Assembly (NCBI GenBank): GCA_963783145.1
Contig: CAWAMM010000010.1
Coordinates: 24,959-88,958 of the forward strand
Direction: 5' to 3'
Length of the DNA: 64,000 nt
Source of the DNA: DATGKG01 sp963783145
GTDB lineage: Bacteria; Desulfobacterota; Binatia; Binatales; Binataceae
Within the stretch, counting starts at the first letter, position 1. Each line of letters starts with the position of its first letter. Both the position numbers and the translations under genes were made by a program. Positions 1-7,790 of the stretch are shown here, one piece after another. Below the pieces are notes generated by a model. That model saw nothing but the letters and a program-made list of their open reading frames with translations, made no database searches and was not told the origin of the DNA.

Positions 1-195
1 TACCGCCCAGGCCACGAGTGGTACTGGTTTCCCCAGCAGAAGCCGACCGAGGTCTCGATGCTGAAGTGCTACGACTCGGTCACCGACGGTTCGGTCTCGC
101 GATGGTCGTTCCACGCAGCAACCGTCGACCCGACCGCGCCGGCCGACGCTCCCTGCCGCCGCAACGTAGTGGTCCGGGCGTTTCTTTTCTTCTAG
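1..195 (+). CDS. C-terminal end of a CmcJ/NvfI-type oxidoreductase (partial)
   Basis: Only the last 64 codons are inside the window; the frame is open from base 1 to a TAG at 193-195. The peptide runs from an aromatic HEWYWFP segment through a KCYDS motif, a SFHAA segment and a DPTAPADAP segment to a hydrophobic VVVRAFLFF end. This matches the C-terminal pattern I know from the CmcJ/NvfI family (relatives of the cephamycin 7-alpha-methoxylase P8 protein and fungal NvfI), which are putative 2-oxoglutarate/iron-dependent oxygenases. The catalytic part lies upstream of the window, so the activity cannot be judged. The family assignment is from remembered motif order, not a search. Confidence 0.6.
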   Translation, partial: YRPGHEWYWFPQQKPTEVSMLKCYDSVTDGSVSRWSFHAATVDPTAPADAPCRRNVVVRAFLFF

Positions 196-341
196 AGAGA
201 AACTCAACTCGGAGGGGTCTCCAAGTGACCCCATCGAGGGATCGGCAACCATCGGCGAGGGATCGCTGAGGCTGGTGGGTGCTTGCGGTCCCTCTTCGGC
301 GTGTTAAATTTAGGTTACATGTCGCGTCCCATGAGGGAGCC

Positions 342-716
342 GTGGTTTTCAGCGCTCACTCGCCATCATTTCTCGCCCATCGCACTGCCGCCTTCGCACG
401 CGTAGCCGCCTGTCTCCTGGCGGTAATGATGCTGCTCTCTCTGCCGATGACACGTTCGCACACCTTCAGCACTCATTTTCGGTCTCCCGAAGTACGTCGA
501 TCGGTGGCGCGCCATACTGCCGTTTCCCCGATTCATGCGGAAGCGAAATTGCAGCTTGCGGCGTCCGAAATCGAACCAGTCCCGGCAATTCAAGCGCAGC
601 CGCAAACTCCCCTGCGAAATCGTGAAGAAGTTGCGCGAGCTTCGATCATTGAAACACTTCATCGCATGAAGCTCGGACCACCTGGCGAAGCCGACTCCGA
701 ACCGCACCTCCAGTAA
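342..716 (+). CDS. Small exported protein, paralogue of the one at 7791-8180
   Basis: About 124 residues. A hydrophobic segment ending in MMLLSLP looks like a signal peptide or N-terminal anchor. It is followed by HTFSTHFRSPEVRRSVARHTAV and, near the C-terminus, by ETLHRMKL. The protein encoded at 7791-8180 has the same blocks (HTFGPHFRTPEVRR, ERHTAV, LLHRLKL) with a variable middle, so the two are paralogues. I do not recognise the family. Start: GTG at 342 preceded by GAGGGAG gives nearly the same length as the paralogue; a GTG at 279 is possible. It lies upstream of a lipoprotein gene on the same strand (85-base gap). Function unknown; location probably periplasmic. Confidence 0.6.
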   Translation: MVFSAHSPSFLAHRTAAFARVAACLLAVMMLLSLPMTRSHTFSTHFRSPEVRRSVARHTAVSPIHAEAKLQLAASEIEPVPAIQAQPQTPLRNREEVARASIIETLHRMKLGPPGEADSEPHLQ

Positions 717-801
717 CCATTCGGGATTCCTCGCGGTGCCGACGCCGATTGGCGCGGCATCGATACCGAATTTTCTTGATTACTCGAGAGGTTTAAAGGC
801 T

Positions 802-1359
802 ATGGTTTCCAAACATCTTCATCGTCTCAGTCGTCCAGCATCGATGCTGATAGGTATCAGCGCTTTTGCCATGCTTACCGGATGCGGCCCAACCGCAATG
901 AGATCCGGTCAGCAAACGACTCCCGCCAGCTCCATTCTCGCTGCCCAGGCTCCGGCTCACCTAATCACCCAGGTGCAGGAGGCCGAAGCATTGGATCAGG
1001 CCGGTCTCGACGATCTCACGATCGCATTGCCGCGGAGAGGGGACTTCCTGGAACATCAGGCGAAGGCCCGCGACGTTATGATTGACCTGCAGCACGGGAT
1101 TGCGGTCTCGCAGGACGAACTGAACTATGCCCTCGAGGTGCCGCCTCGACACCTTCAGCCCGAGCAAAGGACTGCGCTGGTGGAACAGCTAAAGAACGCG
1201 ATTCACGAGGACGAACAGCGTGAACAAGGCGTAGTAGCGTTTGAGTCCGCGGTCTACTACGAAGATCCGGATGCGCCTTCGCAATTCGGCAGGTCAGGAG
1301 CAATTGGCGCAGAAAGAGGTACAAAACCTGGAAGCGGGAAATCATGTCAGTTGGGATGA
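802..1359 (+). CDS. Lipoprotein with tandem DEL-AL-VPP repeat, frameshifted at the 3' end
   Basis: Starting at ATG 802 (after GAGAGG), the product has a lipoprotein signal sequence with lipobox LTGC. A helical region then contains VSQDELNYALEVPP. The uninterrupted frame stops at 1359. Another frame open from about 1292 to a TGA at 1397-1399 encodes LAQKEVQNLEAG followed by VSWDELQHALYVPPNPL, a clear second copy of the same repeat. The intact protein therefore probably ran to 1399, and a single base has been gained between about 1288 and 1294. The function is unknown; an envelope location is inferred from the lipobox. The first start at 736 is less likely because it places about 20 residues before the signal. 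Confidence 0.6.
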   Translation: MVSKHLHRLSRPASMLIGISAFAMLTGCGPTAMRSGQQTTPASSILAAQAPAHLITQVQEAEALDQAGLDDLTIALPRRGDFLEHQAKARDVMIDLQHGIAVSQDELNYALEVPPRHLQPEQRTALVEQLKNAIHEDEQREQGVVAFESAVYYEDPDAPSQFGRSGAIGAERGTKPGSGKSCQLG

Positions 1360-1436
1360 ACTCCAGCATGCGCTCTATGTTCCGCCCAATCCGCTGTGAA
1401 CTAACCTGACAGTCCCCAATCGGCGGGCGCGCACAT

Positions 1437-1467
1437 GGAGCCTATCGGTACGATAGGCTCCTTTCTT
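1437..1467 (+). terminator. Rho-independent terminator after the lipoprotein gene
   Basis: Perfect 10-bp stem GGAGCCTATC / GATAGGCTCC with a GGTAC loop, followed by TTTCTT. It lies 38 bases after the reconstructed stop at 1399. Confidence 0.8.
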
Positions 1468-1973
1468 CAGGGCGACGATTAACCAGCGCCATTATAAACA
1501 GCCATGCCCGCAAGCCGCGCGATCGCCATCCAGGCAAATTCCCGGTCTGCGCATACGTCTCATAAACGACGATTGAATGTCCCCGGTAGTATCAGATAGC
1601 CGCCGCTAAAGAGTTACCTCGAGACGAAGCGCGTGCTGAGGCACCCAGTCTTAGGCTACGTCGTTCGCGAAAACCAACCACCTTTCTTCAACTCGCGGTC
1701 ATGTGTAGATAACGCACCCGTAACATTTTTGTGCAACCTTCGGTGCCCGAGTGGGGAAGTGTACGGAAAGCGAGCCGGGATACGCGGGGGGAACCGATGC
1801 GTTCGGTTTCCCAGGTTCCTTCTTCGGGACCAAGGCGAGATCCGGTTCTCTTTAAGATTGAGTGATGCATTCAACACTCGCCGCGAACGCGAACTCTCTC
1901 GACGTGACGCTTCGAGGGTGCGGTCGTGGCGTCGGTAGGGTCTGGAAATTTCGAACAACGGAAGGATGACACT
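1468..1973. other. Intergenic stretch without a supported gene
   Basis: About 500 bases. Short overlapping frames exist on both strands, but none has a recognisable product or good start. A weak imperfect hairpin (GGGAACCGA pairing with TCGGTTTCCC, one bulge) lies around 1791-1812 without a T-tract. It may hold the promoter of the downstream lipoprotein/porin pair; I cannot place one with confidence. Confidence 0.4.
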
Positions 1974-2252
1974 ATGAAAAGAACGAAACGGTTTAGTTCA
2001 TGGCGGCTGATGCTGGTATCGGCGGCCATGATGGCGTCCACAGCCGGATGCGCAACCATCCAGAGCACGGTCTCGCCCGCCTGGACGCCGAGCCAGACCG
2101 CCGGCACTACGCAGGCCCCACGGGTCGAAGACTGCGCCATCGTCTCGATCTCGTCGCCCACCAGGTACGCGTGCAACGGCAAGGTCTACACCTCGTTCCA
2201 GCTCGCCAAACTGCGGATGGCCGAAGAGAAGAAATACGCGTCGGGCCAATAG
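1974..2252 (+). CDS. Small lipoprotein, probably co-transcribed with the porin
   Basis: 92 residues from ATG 1974 with the Shine-Dalgarno-like GGAAGGA eight bases upstream. The N-terminus is MKRTKRFSSW followed by a hydrophobic stretch and lipobox TAGC, so it should be lipidated and membrane anchored. The mature part is short and contains two further cysteines in an EDCAIVSISSPTRYACNGKVYTS context. I know no family for it. It ends 31 bases before the porin start, with a GGGAGGAGA ribosome site between them, which suggests one transcript. A role in porin assembly or trafficking is only a guess. Confidence 0.65.
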   Translation: MKRTKRFSSWRLMLVSAAMMASTAGCATIQSTVSPAWTPSQTAGTTQAPRVEDCAIVSISSPTRYACNGKVYTSFQLAKLRMAEEKKYASGQ

Positions 2253-2283
2253 CACAGCCGTCGAACACACAGGGAGGAGATCG

Positions 2284-3939
2284 ATGAAGCTCGGGAGATG
2301 GAAATCCAGCCTGGCCGCCGCGATGGCCACCACGATGCTCGCGACGATGACCGCCTATCCGCTCACCGCGATGGCGCAATCGACCAAGGGCATCATGATG
2401 TACGAAGACACCAAGACCGGCGCGTTCTACAGCAAGCCGGGTAAAAATAGAATCGCGGTCGGGAGGCTTATCCTCGGCACCGAGGAAGCCCCGCCGCCGA
2501 GTGCCGCCGCGGTCAAGGAGCAGGTTGACACCGAAGTCAAGAAGCATGACGACGAGCTGCGCGCCGAGTTCATGCAGAATCAGACGGTATTGTTGCAAAA
2601 GAATGCCGAGCTTTCCAAGCAGGTCGCTGAGATCAAACCCGCCTGGACTGACTACATGGACAATTTCAAGAACAAGTTCCGGCTCGGCACTCTAATCTAT
2701 GCGGACTGGCGCATGTACTCGCATACCACCTATATGCCGCAGGAGTTGACCCAGATTAACACCCCGGGCCAGGGCAACAACTGGTATAACAGTTTCGATA
2801 TTTCGCGCGCCTACCTTAATTTCTTTTTCTTTCCTACCGACGACATTACGGCGCGCGTGACGCCCAACATTTATCGCCAGTTCGGCACCGTGACCTCCGA
2901 CGGCGCAGGACCCAACACCACCTACCCAAGTTCGGTGGACGGCGAACTGACCTTCCGGCTGAAGTATGCGTACCTGCAGTACAGCAAACTGTGGGACAAG
3001 CTGAATGTCCAGCCCTTGAAGGGCGACACGGTGACCTTCGGACAGGCGCCTAATCCTTTGGTCGATTGGGAAGAGCAGATGTACGGTTTCCGCTATGTCA
3101 ACCTCACCCCGTGGAACTATCTGAGCCTTTCCTCCACGCAACAGGGGCTTTCGTTTCAAGGCCCGATCAAGTTCAACGAATTGCAATATGTCGACTACGA
3201 TGCCGGCGTGTACAACAACGCGAGCTTCCACACCTTTGAAAACACCAACACCAAGCAGGGGATGGCGCGTGTTTCGGTTTATCCTTTCGGTGCCAAGTGG
3301 AAGTATGACGGCCTGGGTTTCACCGGCTTCTATGACTATGGCTACGGCAACGTGACGGCCGACACTTTCAGCGGCAACAATCCCGGGGACACCTCGCCGT
3401 TTTACACCTCGACCAAGGCGCACTTTGATCGTTGGGCCGCACTGGTTCATTACAACACCGAGTGGTGGGGCCTGGCCTTCGAGTACGACCAGGGGCACAA
3501 TGCGTTCACTTCGGGTAACCTGTTCTCGTCTGCTGCTCCAGCGGGCAAGTACGCGGCCAATAACACCTTGGCAACCGCTCTCCTAAACAATGGCAGAGCG
3601 ATCGAACAGGGCTATGACGCCTTCGGCCACCTGCATATCCCAAATACTCCGTTCACGCTGTTCGGGATGTTCGAATGGTTCCAGCCCAACACCCACGTCG
3701 ACGTGAATCCATTTGACTTCCAGCGCTGGATCGCCGGTATCAGCTACCAGTACAACGAGTTCCTGCGCGTCTCCCTGAATACGCAGAACTTGTCGTACTA
3801 CCACAACAACTTCGCGTTTTCTGAATCCTACGCGAACAGCTTCGCGCCGGTCTTCAGTACCCCCGGCAGCAAAACTGTGCCGAATTCGGTTTTCCGCGAT
3901 GACCATTCATTGTTCCTGAATTTGGAGTTCAACTACTGA
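2284..3939 (+). CDS. Outer-membrane beta-barrel porin with N-terminal coiled-coil segment
   Basis: 551 residues. A signal peptide ends at about AMAQ (residue 32). Residues about 75-115 are charged and helical (KEQVDTEVKKHDDELRAEFMQ, KNAELSKQVAEI), a periplasmic coiled-coil. From residue about 130 the sequence alternates aromatic and polar residues (FRLGTLIYADWRMYS, SFDISRAYLNFFFFPTD, FGMFEWFQPNTHVD) as expected of a transmembrane barrel, and it ends in a terminal aromatic residue (LEFNY) typical of BAM substrates. The layout resembles phosphate-selective OprP/OprO-like or DcaP-like porins; the substrate cannot be told. A strong GGGAGGAGATCG site precedes ATG 2284, and a strong terminator follows. 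Confidence 0.8.
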   Translation: MKLGRWKSSLAAAMATTMLATMTAYPLTAMAQSTKGIMMYEDTKTGAFYSKPGKNRIAVGRLILGTEEAPPPSAAAVKEQVDTEVKKHDDELRAEFMQNQTVLLQKNAELSKQVAEIKPAWTDYMDNFKNKFRLGTLIYADWRMYSHTTYMPQELTQINTPGQGNNWYNSFDISRAYLNFFFFPTDDITARVTPNIYRQFGTVTSDGAGPNTTYPSSVDGELTFRLKYAYLQYSKLWDKLNVQPLKGDTVTFGQAPNPLVDWEEQMYGFRYVNLTPWNYLSLSSTQQGLSFQGPIKFNELQYVDYDAGVYNNASFHTFENTNTKQGMARVSVYPFGAKWKYDGLGFTGFYDYGYGNVTADTFSGNNPGDTSPFYTSTKAHFDRWAALVHYNTEWWGLAFEYDQGHNAFTSGNLFSSAAPAGKYAANNTLATALLNNGRAIEQGYDAFGHLHIPNTPFTLFGMFEWFQPNTHVDVNPFDFQRWIAGISYQYNEFLRVSLNTQNLSYYHNNFAFSESYANSFAPVFSTPGSKTVPNSVFRDDHSLFLNLEFNY

Positions 3940-3951
3940 CCTCTGCATAGC

Positions 3952-3990
3952 CTGGCGCGGGCGTTCCAGCACGCCCGCGCCAGCTCTTCT
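3952..3990 (+). terminator. Terminator after the porin gene
   Basis: Perfect 12-bp stem CTGGCGCGGGCG / CGCCCGCGCCAG with an 8-base loop, then a pyrimidine-rich CTCTTCTC. It starts 13 bases after the porin stop. Confidence 0.75.
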
Positions 3991-4032
3991 CGGGTTCGTT
4001 TGAGCGAATCCTCTCGCAGCGAGCAGCGATTG

Positions 4033-4767
4033 ATGTCCTTTCCGGAAAATCGCTATCGAGTGTTGGTGGTTGAAGAGGACGCCAAAGTGCGCGAACTGGT
4101 CCGCTACAACCTGCATCAGGAAGGGATGGAAGTGGAGGTCGCCGATCACGCGTCGGAGGCCTTGGAAAAGCTGCGCACCCGCAGTCCCGATCTGATTATC
4201 CTTGACAGCCGGTTGCCCGACCTCCCTGGCCTCGAGCTATGTCAGAAGATCCGTACCTCGGCGCGCACCGCGACGCTTCCCATCCTGGTGCTCAGCTCGG
4301 ACGCGTCCGAGGCGGACAAAGTGCTCGGCCTCAACATGGGCGCGGATGACTACGTCACCAAACCTTTCGGATCCCTTGAGTTGACCGCACGCATCAAGGC
4401 TCTGCTGCGCCGGACTTCCGGACCCAATCACCCGGAAAACGGCGGCCGCGGGCAGGGGACCTTCCAGCAGGGGCGGCTACGGGTGGATTTCGATGCGTAC
4501 CAGGTCTTCGCGGATGGCAAGGAATGCGACCTGAAACTTCGCGAGTTCCACTTGCTGTCGTTCTTCGTGCGCAACCCGATGCGGGTTTACAATCGCGAAG
4601 AACTCCTGCGCCTGGTGTGGGGCCGCGACGTCGATATCGAGGCGCGCACCGTCGATGTCCACATCCGGCGGCTACGCGCTCAAATCGAGGCGGACGACGC
4701 CAATCCGCGCATCATCGTCACCGTGCGCGGCGCCGGCTATCGCTTCGAACCCGACGGTTTGGTCTAG
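4033..4767 (+). CDS. OmpR/PhoB-family response regulator (orphan)
   Basis: 244 residues. The receiver domain (about 8-122) has the acidic pocket EED at 14-16, phospho-acceptor Asp58 in LIILDSRLPDLPG, the conserved Ser/Thr region (VLSSD) and Lys in DYVTKPF. A Trans_reg_C winged helix (about 140-240) has LKLREFHLLSFFVRNP, LLRLVWG, RTVDVHIRRLRAQIE and VRGAGYRFEP. This is a standard DNA-binding two-component regulator. ATG 4033 starts directly before the receiver; a TTG at 4000 would add 11 residues. No histidine kinase is adjacent, so the partner and targets are unknown. Confidence 0.9.
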   Translation: MSFPENRYRVLVVEEDAKVRELVRYNLHQEGMEVEVADHASEALEKLRTRSPDLIILDSRLPDLPGLELCQKIRTSARTATLPILVLSSDASEADKVLGLNMGADDYVTKPFGSLELTARIKALLRRTSGPNHPENGGRGQGTFQQGRLRVDFDAYQVFADGKECDLKLREFHLLSFFVRNPMRVYNREELLRLVWGRDVDIEARTVDVHIRRLRAQIEADDANPRIIVTVRGAGYRFEPDGLV

Positions 4768-4873
4768 CCAAATGACCGCCCGAACGAGGCACCGAACCGT
4801 AGTGAGTCAGTTTGAAAATCCGGCATCTCGAAAAATTTGTGCGCCTGCGATGCGACTATGCGATGATGCGGCT

Positions 4874-5188
4874 ATGCCGAAGGGACCGCAAGGCCAGAAG
4901 CGCCCCGCCGATGTAGTCGGGAACGCGGTACGGGTGATGCAGATCGCGACGGGCGAGGTCGAGGAGACGCGGCGCGATCCCGCCCTTGAGTACGCGCGCA
5001 AGGGCGGCCTCAAAGGGGGCAAATCTCGCGCTGCCAAACTAAGCAAAGAAGAGAGAACGGAGATCGCGCGAAAAGCTGCTCAAGCGCGGTGGGCAGAACA
5101 GCAACCTGCTGCGAATGCAGTTTTTATGGTTTCACCGTCACGTAAAGCTCGTGGGACTTCTCCCAGAAACCGAACCCGAAAGACTTGA
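4874..5188 (+). CDS. Small basic RPADVVGNAVRVM-type protein
   Basis: 104 residues starting MPKGPQGQKRPADVVGNAVR. This start is strongly conserved in a widespread small-protein family annotated as hypothetical or histone-like. The middle has a glycine/lysine block (GGLKGGKSRAAKLSKEER) and EIARKAAQARW, the usual end of the family. Here about 27 extra residues follow (ending in a Ser/Arg-rich SPSRKARGTSPRNRTRKT), so the C-terminus may be a read-on from a lost stop. The composition suggests nucleic-acid binding, but this is inference. No Shine-Dalgarno is visible. The 3' end overlaps the convergent frameshifted protease gene. Confidence 0.65.
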   Translation: MPKGPQGQKRPADVVGNAVRVMQIATGEVEETRRDPALEYARKGGLKGGKSRAAKLSKEERTEIARKAAQARWAEQQPAANAVFMVSPSRKARGTSPRNRTRKT

Positions 5189-5532
5189 AACATTCGCGCC
5201 CGAATACCCCCTGCATCCAAGTCCTCTCAGTCATTTTCGTAAAGCCAATATCGCATTCAATGATTTGACCTAACAGCCGAATCTTACCCGTCGTGGGTTT
5301 ACCAGGCTGGTCCTTGTCGCCTAGACCGCCGAAGACAGTGTCCTCCAAATTCTCGAAACAGTCCTCCCAAGAAGGTTGTAGGACGATCCGATCAGCCCCA
5401 CTGTCAAATAGAAGGGATAGTTCCAAATCAGGGGCGCGGGGGCCTAACAAAGGTGACTTGAATTATCGGCTCCCAACCATTCCCAGCGACCTTAACAAAA
5501 GGAATTGTTGTCTCAAAGGACTTGAGTGGCAT
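5124..5532 (-). pseudogene. Retropepsin-like aspartyl protease gene with one-base frameshift
   Basis: From ATG 5532 on the minus strand one frame reads MPLKSFETTIPFVKVAGNGW and then IIQVTF, before stopping. The next frame continues with APDLELSLLFDSGADRIVL, where D-S-G-A is the active-site signature of retroviral-type aspartic proteases. The two join if one base is removed from the G5 run at 5438-5442 (C5 on the coding strand). About 135 residues when repaired, the size of small bacterial retropepsin-like proteins. The start overlaps the end of the DUF5678 gene by 20 bases, supporting translational coupling and hence the repaired reading. Whether the indel is real or an assembly error cannot be told. 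Confidence 0.6.
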
Positions 5533-5950
5533 AGATCAGTCGTGTCGCTTTCGGGACGGGTACAACCTTCGTTATAAACACCTTTCCTAGTCCGCGCTCA
5601 CGGGCCGTATTCTCGAGTTCCCGAAGATTGGATGAGTGAGCGCTCACGGCCCTATTTTCTACGAGTATCCACTGGTTTGGGTACAGCTTATAAAGCTCTT
5701 CGTGTTTAGCCGCGACCCACGCGAGAGAACTATTGTCATAAGTACTTTCAACAGGGGCCAGACGATCCGGCTCCGATTCCACGGACGGTAGTTGCTCTGC
5801 TGTGTAGTAGAATACCCAATATTTATGGGTATCTCCTTTGTAGTAGTCGGCAACGAGTTTGTTTGGTAATACTAGTTTACGTCGATTCTCGTATACGCGT
5901 ACGGGAAAATCGTCGTCATCATCTTCGAACCAGTGACGCTCCCGTAGCAT
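5513..5950 (-). CDS. DUF5678-domain protein
   Basis: 145 residues. The C-terminal half reads WVAAKHEELYKLYPNQWILV, then ENRAVSAHSSNLRELENTARERGLG and KVFITKV. This matches the short DUF5678 pattern (a Trp, YPxxW, an A-H-[SGD] turn, then a helix and FITKV). The N-terminal half is acidic (EDDDDDF) and unrecognised. It starts 1 base after the stop of the upstream gene and overlaps the protease gene by 20 bases, so the three genes look like one operon. DUF5678 genes commonly sit beside small aspartyl-protease genes; the biochemical role is not known. The base composition is visibly lower in GC than that of the flanking genes. Confidence 0.65.
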   Translation of the reverse strand: MLRERHWFEDDDDDFPVRVYENRRKLVLPNKLVADYYKGDTHKYWVFYYTAEQLPSVESEPDRLAPVESTYDNSSLAWVAAKHEELYKLYPNQWILVENRAVSAHSSNLRELENTARERGLGKVFITKVVPVPKATRLIYATQVL

Positions 5951-5951
5951 C

Positions 5952-6630
5952 TTATTCGCGATCCTCTTCGATGTCCGTGGCGTTTCCTAGGTAGGCCGTC
6001 TTTTGCTCATCAAGCTTCCGCCTAATGGTCCGTGCCTTTGCCTGTGCTCGTTCAATAATGTCTTTCAAATCCTCAAGGTCTCCATCGTCCATTGCGACGA
6101 AGAATTCTTTGTGTTCTGTATCCTCGTGATAGGTGAGTTTGAATAGATGGGCTACAACTGCGCCATACGGCTCCGTGTCGGGATCGTCTTTGAACACGTA
6201 TCGCAAATCTGTCAAAATTTTTGCGCCATGAAGGGTACGCTGATAGTCGGTAAAAATGGTGATCGCTTTTGAAGTAATCAAAAGGCTCTCGATTAGAAGA
6301 ATTCTGCGCAGGCGCTACCTTGGATTCTTGAGAATCCCCTGCTCGATCAAAGACCGAAATCGCTTCGGCGACATCATCGACAAACGAATCAACTGGAATA
6401 TCGCGAGACCACCGAACCACTGAAAGCGATACCATCGCGGTTAGGATTAGGTCTAAATCAGAGTTTGATACACCGGACACATCGAGCGATTCTATGGCGT
6501 TGACCGGCATGTCAAGCGAAGGCCTCTGCTTTTGTAGAGCTCCTGTGAAATTCTGGAATTGTTCGGGTGTTAGCCCTAACAGCTTCGATAAGCCCGTGCG
6601 ATTACGCTGAGGAATCGTTATTCTCGCCAC
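5952..6630 (-). pseudogene. Unknown conserved protein, frameshifted
   Basis: GTG 6630 (with GGAGAG upstream) opens VARITIPQRNRTGLSKLLGL, and this frame runs through DSQESKVA. The continuing homologous-looking part RLRRILLIESLL, then ITIFTDYQRTLHGAKILTDLR, FKDDPDTEPYGAVVAHLFKL and EHKEFFVAMDDGDLEDLKDIIERAQAKA, is in another frame that ends at 5952. The junction lies at about 6309-6315, where one base appears to be missing. Repaired, it is about 226 residues with a helical N-terminal half and a compact C-terminal half. I recall similar hypothetical proteins of this layout but no function. It is the first gene of the three-gene AT-richer minus-strand cluster. Confidence 0.5.
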
Positions 6631-6840
6631 AATCCAAACTCTCCAGGCCTGCGCACAGGAGTGATTAGTCAGGCGAATGCGCGTGCCACATACCGCAATA
6701 CCATCCCTAATGCAAACGGCCAAAATGATCTTGTTTGACTTGTTAGCAGCTACCGTTAATAACCGCAACCGACGGCTCGAACTTGCCCGCCTCAATAAAT
6801 GAGCCGTGCCACAATTCGCCAATGTTTAAGTTGAACACGG

Positions 6841-6857
6841 TGCTTGACACTCAAGCA
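6841..6857. promoter_or_regulatory. Perfect palindrome over the -35 box of the transposase gene
   Basis: TGCTTGA-CAC-TCAAGCA: two perfect 7-base arms with a 3-base spacer. It overlaps the -35 hexamer at 6844-6849, the expected position for a repressor operator. The cognate regulator is not identifiable in the window. Confidence 0.55.
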
Positions 6858-6872
6858 AAAAGTTCATATCAT
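6844..6872 (+). promoter_or_regulatory. Sigma-70-type promoter of the IS1-like transposase, probably leaderless
   Basis: TTGACA at 6844-6849, a 17-base spacer, and TATCAT at 6867-6872. The ATG begins at 6878, only 5 bases after the -10 box, so transcription would begin at or next to the start codon. There is no room for a Shine-Dalgarno site. Confidence 0.65.
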
Positions 6873-6877
6873 CCGGG

Positions 6878-7735
6878 ATGAACAGATTGCCTCTCGCCAA
6901 CCGCGTTCAAATCCTCGCGATGCTGTGCGAAGGATCGTCCATGCGCTCCGTGTCCCGATTGGTCGATGCCTCGATCAATACTGTGGCGCGGGAGCTTGTC
7001 TTAGCCGGAGAAGCGTGCGCCGATTTTCATGATCGCACCATGCATGGTGTAACGACGCGCCGCGTGCAGGCCGATGAAATCTGGTCATTCGTCGAGATGA
7101 AGGAAAAGCAAGCGCGGTTGAAGTCGGATCGCCCCGCAAACGTGGGCGATGTCTGGACATGGACCGCAATCGAGGCCGACAGCAAATTGATCATCTCGTG
7201 GTTCGTAGGCTCGCGCGATGCAGAAGCGGCGCGTGCTTTCATGCACGACCTTGAATCGCGCCTCGCCAATCGCGTGCAGCTCACGACGGACGGTTATCAC
7301 GTTTACCTCAATGCCGTCGAAGAGGCTTTCGGCGGCGGCATCGACTACGCACAGCTCGTAAAGATTTATGGACTCTCGCCAGAAGGCGAGAAGCGATATA
7401 GTCCTGCGATCTGCCTCGGCACGGATCGCTCAACGATTTGCGGGCGTCCCGACCCTGCGCACGTCAACACGAGCTATGTGGAACGCGCCAACTTGACGAT
7501 GCGAATGAGCATGAGACGGTTTACGCGCCTGACAAATGCCTTCTCCAACAAGTTTGCGAATTATTGCCACATGATCGCACTCTATTCGTTCTGGTGTAAC
7601 TTCGTCCGCATCCACAAGACGTTGCGCGTGACGCCTGCCATGCAGGCCGGATTGACGACGCGGTTATGGACTTTCGAGGATGCCATTGAAATGATCGACG
7701 AATTGGAATCGCAGCGTGCCAGCAAATCAAATTGA
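6878..7735 (+). CDS. IS1-like DDE transposase / transposase-related protein
   Basis: 285 residues. The N-terminal helix-turn-helix part has RVQILAMLCEGSSMRSVSRL and ASINTVAREL. The catalytic core has VQADEIWSFV (first Asp), WTWTAIEADSKLIISWFVG, RVQLTTDGYHVYLNAVEEAF (second Asp) and TSYVERANLTMRMSMRRFTR with NYCHMIALYSFWCNFVRIHKTL (third acidic residue and C-terminal basic block). This is the IS1-family layout of a single full-length protein. I could not find convincing terminal inverted repeats on either side, so it may be an immobile relic or a domesticated copy. It marks the right edge of an AT-richer accessory patch and reads away from the minus-strand cluster. Confidence 0.75.
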   Translation: MNRLPLANRVQILAMLCEGSSMRSVSRLVDASINTVARELVLAGEACADFHDRTMHGVTTRRVQADEIWSFVEMKEKQARLKSDRPANVGDVWTWTAIEADSKLIISWFVGSRDAEAARAFMHDLESRLANRVQLTTDGYHVYLNAVEEAFGGGIDYAQLVKIYGLSPEGEKRYSPAICLGTDRSTICGRPDPAHVNTSYVERANLTMRMSMRRFTRLTNAFSNKFANYCHMIALYSFWCNFVRIHKTLRVTPAMQAGLTTRLWTFEDAIEMIDELESQRASKSN

Positions 7736-7790
7736 CCCCCGACCCGCCGAAGGACGCGCCTTGAGCCCTTGCGCGAGAAGGACTAGCCTA

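Noticed and set aside
1633..1938. 101-codon frame before the small lipoprotein
   Set aside because: Arg/Ser-rich composition with an overlapping frame of similar length on the other strand; no support.
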